This document shows positions 20,753-24,673 of a DNA stretch of 24,673 nucleotides, piece after piece. Location: contig DFXX01000032.1 in the NCBI GenBank assembly GCA_002381765.1, positions 66,749 through 91,421 on the forward strand. Direction: 5' to 3'. A program made the position numbers and the translations under genes. This DNA is from Bacteriovoracaceae bacterium UBA4097. GTDB lineage: Bacteria; Bdellovibrionota; Bacteriovoracia; Bacteriovoracales; Bacteriovoracaceae. Every line of letters starts with the position of its first letter. Positions within the stretch are counted from its first letter, which is position 1. The notes beneath the pieces are model-generated. The model ran no database searches. It saw only the letters and a program-made list of their open reading frames with translations, and had not been told where the DNA came from.

Positions 20753-20859
20753 TGGCCTGGTTACCCCCGCTTATCACTCTAACCTTTGGATATCTGGCTA
20801 AATTTTAATTTTTCCAAAGGCGATCCCGATAAGTTTCATAGTAACTTAAAGAGGTACTT
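20753..20859 (+). other. Long, possibly structured 5' leader
   Basis: The leader between the strong promoter and the small lipoprotein contains CCTTTGGA (20783-20790) and its complement TCCAAAGG (20813-20820). A short AAGTT/AACTT hairpin (20831-20835 with 20843-20847) sits just before the Shine-Dalgarno. GGTTA near 20759 could compete with the first stem through TAACC (20780-20784). I recognise no known riboswitch class. Confidence 0.35.
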
Positions 20860-21003
20860 ATGAAATATCTAACTCTTTTGATTCTATCTACCATGCTCCT
20901 AGCTTGCTCTAGTCAAAATCGCAAAATATCTTCCGACGATCAATTAACTAGGCGTGAGCGCATCGAGCAGCTAAGTGAATTTGGATCTGGCTATCGTAGA
21001 TAG
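20860..21003 (+). CDS. Small lipoprotein, 47 residues
   Basis: This small gene has a good start: AAAGAGG lies 5 nt before the ATG. The product begins with a lipoprotein signal MKYLTLLILSTMLLAC, with lipobox LLAC and Cys16 as the lipidation site. A short charged mature tail of about 31 residues follows, including TRRERIEQLSEFGSGYRR. The stop is TAG at 21001-21003. No family is recognised. A very strong promoter and a long leader suggest high expression, as for small abundant outer-membrane lipoproteins, but no Lpp-like heptad repeat is present. Its position between the porin and the PTS genes may be incidental. Confidence 0.75.
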   Translation: MKYLTLLILSTMLLACSSQNRKISSDDQLTRRERIEQLSEFGSGYRR

Positions 21004-21188
21004 GTCTTCGTCTTCTTTATTCTTTATTCGTCGCATCCCTTCTCCTCTTCCTTAAGAAATCTTATCCAGAGAAAGCAATTATTTAATGCTGGAACCTTAA
21101 AATGAAGATTTATTCATAAAAAATTTGATCAGTAGTGTTCCAACGAGGTAAACAATTATGTCCTAAACTTTAAATAAGGGTTTTTATT
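21004..21188 (+). other. Intergenic region before the PTS operon
   Basis: I see no coding region here. TGGAAC (21090-21095) and GTTCCA (21137-21142) form a widely spaced dyad that could be an operator. TTGATC at 21125 is a possible -35 but I cannot place a convincing -10. No terminator is evident after the lipoprotein gene. The region must contain the promoter of the PTS genes unless they are read through from 20746. Confidence 0.4.
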
Positions 21189-23114
21189 GTGAGTGCACTT
21201 CGATCTAATGCTTTTTCCCTCCTCCAAAAACTAGGTCAATCTTTAATGGTTCCTGTCTCGGTACTTCCTGCTGCAGGTCTATTGGTTGCCTTAGGTCGAC
21301 TTATGCAAGGCCAGAAGCAGTTTGCTGCTCTTAATTACGTGGGTGAAATCTGCTTTAGTGGCGGTATTGCTATTTTTGAACAACTTCCTACCCTGTTTGC
21401 GGTAGGTGTAGCTATTGGCTTTAGCGGTGGAGCTGCGGTTTCTGCTCTGGCGGCGGTTGCTGGTTACTACACTCTCCAAAACGTCCTCAAGTCTATTTCA
21501 ACATTGGCCGACCTCGAACTTGCCATCAATACCGGTGTTTTCGGAGGTATTCTGGTGGGGCTACTTAGTGCAGCTGTTTATAAGCGCTTCCACGAAACAA
21601 GGCTTCCTCCCTTCCTTGGTTTCTTCTCAGGCAAGCGTCTAGTACCTATCATCACTGCTGCCTCTTCAGTTGTCCTTGGTTTGGCACTGGGACTTATTTG
21701 GCCACCCATTCAGCAAGGGATTAATGACTTTGGTGTGGCAATCATGGGATCAACTTTTGGGCCGGCCTTCTATGCAGCAGTAAAACGTCTGCTTATTCCG
21801 GTTGGGCTTCACCATGTATTCTATCCTCCTTTCCTTTATCAGTTTGGCGAATTTGTAACTTCCAGCGGAGAAGTCTTGCGTGGAGAAGCTGCTCGCTATT
21901 TTGGTGGGGATCCGACCGCAGGATCATTTATGGCCGCTGAATATGCCATGATGCTCTTTGGACTTCCTGCGGCTGCCTTTGCGATTTACCGTCGAGCAAA
22001 GCCAACCAGAAGAAAGGCCATTGCCGGGGTGATGTTTGCAGCAGCTCTTACAGCTATCGTGACCGGGATCAGTGAGCCTATTGAGTTTGCCTTTATCTTT
22101 GTGGCACCAGTCCTTTTTGTTTATCACGTAATCCTGACCTTCCTCTCAGGATACGCCAGCTCTCTACTCGATATCCATCTCGGGTATACCTTCTCGGCTT
22201 CTTTGATCGATTTAGGTCTGGGGGCCTTTAACCAGAAAAATATGCTCTCGCTTTTCATTATCCTTGGTCCACTAACGGCCCTGGCCTACTTCTTTTCTTT
22301 CTACTTCACTATCGGGTGGTTTAATCTTAAAACACCAGGTCGCGAAGATGAAACCATGGGTGATGCCCAAAACAATAGCGGTGCCACGCTCTCAGATAAG
22401 GCAGCTGGAGTTCTAGAGGCTCTCGGTGGTAAGGAAAACATCAAGCATCTAGATGCTTGTATCACTCGCCTCCGCTTAAGTGTGAATAATGCTGACGCCG
22501 TGGACACTCAGAAGCTTAAAAACCTTGGGGCGACGGGAAGTGTTCATGCAGGTGGAGGAAACTTTCAAGTGGTGTTTGGTACGGAATCAGACCTTCTGAA
22601 AGAAGAAATCAAAAAGTTTATGGCCAGTACTGTTGGCACGAGTTCTCCTGTTATAGATAGCAACGTTCTCACCTCTCCCATGGCCGGAGAACTTTTAGAT
22701 ATCTCATTAGTTCCCGATGAAATGTTCTCTCAAAAAATGATGGGTGATGGAATTGCCATCGATCCAAGTGAGGGCAAAGTTTATGCTCCTTGTGATGGAA
22801 CAGTGGCCACGATTTTTAAAACGAACCATGCTGTGGCCATAGCTGCAGATAATGGCGCAGAAGTCCTTGTGCATGTTGGTATAGATACCGTAAAAATGAA
22901 TGGTGAAGGTTTCCGTGGCCATGTTAAAAATGGCGATAAAATCACACGCGGTCAGCTACTCATTGAATTTGATTTGAATATGGTAAAAGCAAAAGCTAAA
23001 TCACATATTACACCTATCGTTATCACCAATAGTGGAGATCTATCTGAGTTGGTCTTTGAACAAACTCAGGGGAAACTCAAAGTCCAATCACCAATCATTA
23101 AGATTAGGAAGTAA
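21189..23114 (+). CDS. PTS EIICBA permease, glucose/N-acetylglucosamine family
   Basis: This 641-residue fused PTS transporter has the domain order IIC-IIB-IIA. The membrane IIC domain (about 1-390) carries PVSVLPAAGLLVALG, GLHHVFYPPF (206-215), GDPTAGSFM, the GISEPIEF motif (293-300) and the linker LKTPGRED. IIB (about 400-478) has the phosphocysteine Cys424 in DACITRLRL. IIA (about 490-635) has His547 (TNHAVAI) and the phosphorylated His562 (LVHVGIDTVKM). The sequence imports and phosphorylates a hexose, passing phosphate from HPr to IIA to IIB. GLHH-type IIC domains occur in both glucose and GlcNAc permeases, so specificity is open; the GH97/LamB neighbours favour glucose. It starts at GTG (AAGGG about 10 nt upstream). 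HPr and Enzyme I genes follow closely. Confidence 0.94.
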   Translation: MSALRSNAFSLLQKLGQSLMVPVSVLPAAGLLVALGRLMQGQKQFAALNYVGEICFSGGIAIFEQLPTLFAVGVAIGFSGGAAVSALAAVAGYYTLQNVLKSISTLADLELAINTGVFGGILVGLLSAAVYKRFHETRLPPFLGFFSGKRLVPIITAASSVVLGLALGLIWPPIQQGINDFGVAIMGSTFGPAFYAAVKRLLIPVGLHHVFYPPFLYQFGEFVTSSGEVLRGEAARYFGGDPTAGSFMAAEYAMMLFGLPAAAFAIYRRAKPTRRKAIAGVMFAAALTAIVTGISEPIEFAFIFVAPVLFVYHVILTFLSGYASSLLDIHLGYTFSASLIDLGLGAFNQKNMLSLFIILGPLTALAYFFSFYFTIGWFNLKTPGREDETMGDAQNNSGATLSDKAAGVLEALGGKENIKHLDACITRLRLSVNNADAVDTQKLKNLGATGSVHAGGGNFQVVFGTESDLLKEEIKKFMASTVGTSSPVIDSNVLTSPMAGELLDISLVPDEMFSQKMMGDGIAIDPSEGKVYAPCDGTVATIFKTNHAVAIAADNGAEVLVHVGIDTVKMNGEGFRGHVKNGDKITRGQLLIEFDLNMVKAKAKSHITPIVITNSGDLSELVFEQTQGKLKVQSPIIKIRK

Positions 23115-23118
23115 CATC

Positions 23119-23379
23119 ATGGAAAAAACATTTATCATTTTAAATGAAGAAGGCATGCACGCTCGTCCAGCGGGGGCTTTCGTAAAAGTTGCTAATGAAT
23201 TCAAATCAAATATCGAAGTCAAAGCAAACAATATGACTAAGAATGGTAAATCCATTATGGGTTTAATGAGTCTTGGTCTTAGTAAAGATTCAGAGATTAC
23301 TGTTATCGCCAATGGCGAAGACGCCGAAGCAGCTTTAAACAAGCTCGGATTCCTTATCGAAAATAAATTTCAAATCTAA
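23119..23379 (+). CDS. ptsH: Phosphocarrier protein HPr
   Basis: The 86-residue HPr starts at the ATG at 23119, four bases after the EIICBA stop; AGGAAG at its end serves as RBS. A longer open frame from 23032 lies inside the permease gene. His14 in GMHARPAG is the phosphorylation site that accepts phosphate from Enzyme I and passes it to IIA. Ser45 in GKSIMGLMSLG matches the regulatory Ser46 of Gram-positive HPr, the target of HPr kinase/phosphorylase; no such kinase is in the window. Length and fold are typical of the family. It is co-transcribed with the permease and ptsI. Confidence 0.96.
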   Translation: MEKTFIILNEEGMHARPAGAFVKVANEFKSNIEVKANNMTKNGKSIMGLMSLGLSKDSEITVIANGEDAEAALNKLGFLIENKFQI

Positions 23380-23387
23380 GGCCTTAA

Positions 23388-24673
23388 ATGTTAGTTGGAA
23401 AAAGTGCTTCTCAAGGTGTTGCCATTGGCAAGGCCCTGGTTCTTAAACCACAAGAAATAAAAATTGAAACGGGTACAACAACTGAGGTCGAACAAGAGCT
23501 GAATCGTTTTAAAGAGGCCCTCAAGGTTTCAGCTGAGGAAATACGTGCTCTTCATGCCAGAGTTCTAGAAACTTTAGGAAATGACAAGGCCCAAATCTTT
23601 GAAGCTCATCAGATGATTCTGGAAGATCCAGAACTCACTGACTCCATTGAAGGCATGATAAAAAATGATAAGGTCATGGCCACCAAGGCCGTGAATGATG
23701 TGGCCCAAACTTTTATCAGTATGTTTGAGGCCATGGGTCAGGAGTATATGCGTGAGCGAGCTCTGGACGTTAGAGATGTCACCCAGAGAATCCTACGAAA
23801 CCTACTAGGGATCAAAGTGCAGGATCTCAGCACTCTCGAGCATCCGGTTATCCTGGTTGCCAATGATATTACTCCTTCTCAAATGGCCAGTGTAAACCTA
23901 AAGTTCGTCCAAGGGATTATCACCGAAATTGGTGGCAAGACTTCTCATACTGCCATTATGGCCCGCACCTTAGAGCTGCCAGCAGTGGTAGGACTCAAAG
24001 AAGCAACGACTTCAATCAAAGATGGCGAGATGGTTGTCATCGATGGTGAGGCCGGTGAAGTTCACAGATCTCCCAGTCCAGAAGCTATATCTCGCTTTGA
24101 AAGCAAGAAAGAGAAAGACCTTAAATCTAAACAAGAACTCCTCCAGTTTGTAGGACAAAAAAGCGAAACTCTTGATCATCGAGAAGTTATATTGGAGGCC
24201 AATATAGCCTCGGCCATGGACCTTGATTCAGTCATCAAAAACGACGCTCAAGGCATTGGTCTATTTAGAACTGAATTTATCTACATGGATCGCACCACTG
24301 CACCAAGTGAGAACGAGCAGTTTGAGATCTATAAGAATGTTCTAGAGAGAATGGAAGGCAAACCTTGCGTCATCAGAACTTTAGATGTGGGGGGAGATAA
24401 AAATATTTCTTACCTCAAAATTCCAAAAGAAGAGAATCCTTTCCTTGGTCTTAGGGCCATTAGGTACTGTTTAAAAAATACAGAAACTTTCAAGATCCAA
24501 TTAAGAGCTCTTCTCAGAGCTTCGGTGCATGGAAAGCTTCATATCATGTTCCCTATGATCTCTAACTTGGATGAGATCCTAAAGGCTAAGGCCCTCCTCA
24601 ATGAAGCCAGAGAAGAGCTAGTAGCAAAGGGTATAAAGGTTGCTGATGTTAAGACGGGAATCATGATTGAAAT
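23388..24673 (+). CDS. ptsI: PTS Enzyme I (phosphoenolpyruvate-protein phosphotransferase), cut by window end
   Basis: The gene starts at ATG 23388, 8 nt after ptsH. Its AAGG RBS lies in a perfect palindrome TAAGGCCTTA (23377-23386) that also carries the ptsH stop. The 428 visible residues match Enzyme I. The N-terminal HPr-binding helical domain (about 30-145) has KAQIFEAHQMILEDPEL. The phosphohistidine domain has His187 in GGKTSHTAIMAR. The start of the PEP-binding barrel shows GIGLFRTEF, RTLDVGGDK, ENPFLGLRAIR and IMFPMI. Enzyme I takes phosphate from PEP and gives it to HPr His14. The reading frame is open to the window edge with no defect; roughly the last 140 residues, including the catalytic cysteine region, are outside. 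Confidence 0.96.
   Translation, partial: MLVGKSASQGVAIGKALVLKPQEIKIETGTTTEVEQELNRFKEALKVSAEEIRALHARVLETLGNDKAQIFEAHQMILEDPELTDSIEGMIKNDKVMATKAVNDVAQTFISMFEAMGQEYMRERALDVRDVTQRILRNLLGIKVQDLSTLEHPVILVANDITPSQMASVNLKFVQGIITEIGGKTSHTAIMARTLELPAVVGLKEATTSIKDGEMVVIDGEAGEVHRSPSPEAISRFESKKEKDLKSKQELLQFVGQKSETLDHREVILEANIASAMDLDSVIKNDAQGIGLFRTEFIYMDRTTAPSENEQFEIYKNVLERMEGKPCVIRTLDVGGDKNISYLKIPKEENPFLGLRAIRYCLKNTETFKIQLRALLRASVHGKLHIMFPMISNLDEILKAKALLNEAREELVAKGIKVADVKTGIMIE

Noticed and set aside
20535..20777. Minus-strand open frame over the end of the porin gene
   Set aside because: It is antisense to the conserved porin C-terminus and to the strong promoter; no RBS or protein family.
21158..21166. 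Tiny ATG-TCC-TAA frame behind a GAGG before the PTS operon
   Set aside because: Two codons only, with no leader-peptide pattern, so it is most likely chance.
23032..23118. N-terminal extension of HPr within the permease gene
   Set aside because: HPr begins at the ATG at 23119 with the normal length and His position.
1..24673. Search for tRNA, rRNA, CRISPR, insertion sequences, integrases and prophage genes
   Set aside because: No cloverleaf, tandem direct repeat array, transposase or recombinase was seen by reading. Codon style looks uniform across the window.

Overview
The window looks like chromosomal DNA of a motile, didermic, moderately AT-rich bacterium. Genes on both strands encode Sec-signal proteins, two lipoproteins, at least three outer-membrane beta-barrels (one maltoporin-like) and a chemoreceptor. 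The mix of short operons, many secreted proteins of unknown function, a HAMP-less chemoreceptor and frequent GGCC-containing codon pairs reminds me of Bdellovibrionota (Bacteriovorax-like). That placement is an inference; there is no rRNA to test it. I see no tRNA, rRNA, CRISPR array, insertion sequence or phage gene.

Layout. 0.2-2.5 kb: a methyl-accepting chemotaxis protein behind a sigma-28-like promoter. 2.5-6.5 kb: a secreted protein, an FNR-type four-cysteine regulator with an FNR-like box at about -41 of its own promoter, a stand-alone cyclic-nucleotide-binding-fold protein, a monohaem cytochrome c'-like/helical-repeat protein and an outer-membrane barrel. 6.5-7.8 kb (minus): a lipoprotein metallophosphoesterase and an overlapping barrel gene. 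7.9-11.4 kb: DUF2383 and DUF4142 ferritin-like stress proteins, a CoA-transferase, a cysteine-rich secreted protein and a two-CBS-domain protein with a second FNR-like box. 11.5-14 kb: a large secreted helical protein and an exported PPC/DUF296 protein. 14-17 kb: a histidine kinase with an ethylene-receptor-like membrane sensor, one base from a CrtI/CRTISO-like FAD oxidoreductase. 17.2-24.7 kb: a sugar module of GH97 alpha-glucosidase, LamB-like porin, tiny lipoprotein, PTS EIICBA, HPr and Enzyme I (cut by the window end).

How it works together. The sugar module reads as a complete route: porin entry of alpha-glucans, periplasmic glucose release, then PTS uptake and phosphorylation. The FNR-type regulator and the repeated CTGAT-N4-ATCAG sites suggest a small low-oxygen regulon (regulator, CBS protein, perhaps the cNMP-fold and cytochrome genes).

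The most unusual signal is in the start regions. Four genes with no usable Shine-Dalgarno (starts 2520, 4021, 5580, 8446) all have a TAnnnT hexamer exactly 6 nt before ATG, as expected for leaderless transcripts. The other gene starts mostly have a recognisable ribosome-binding site. The ethylene-receptor-like kinase operon is the other main candidate for new biology.
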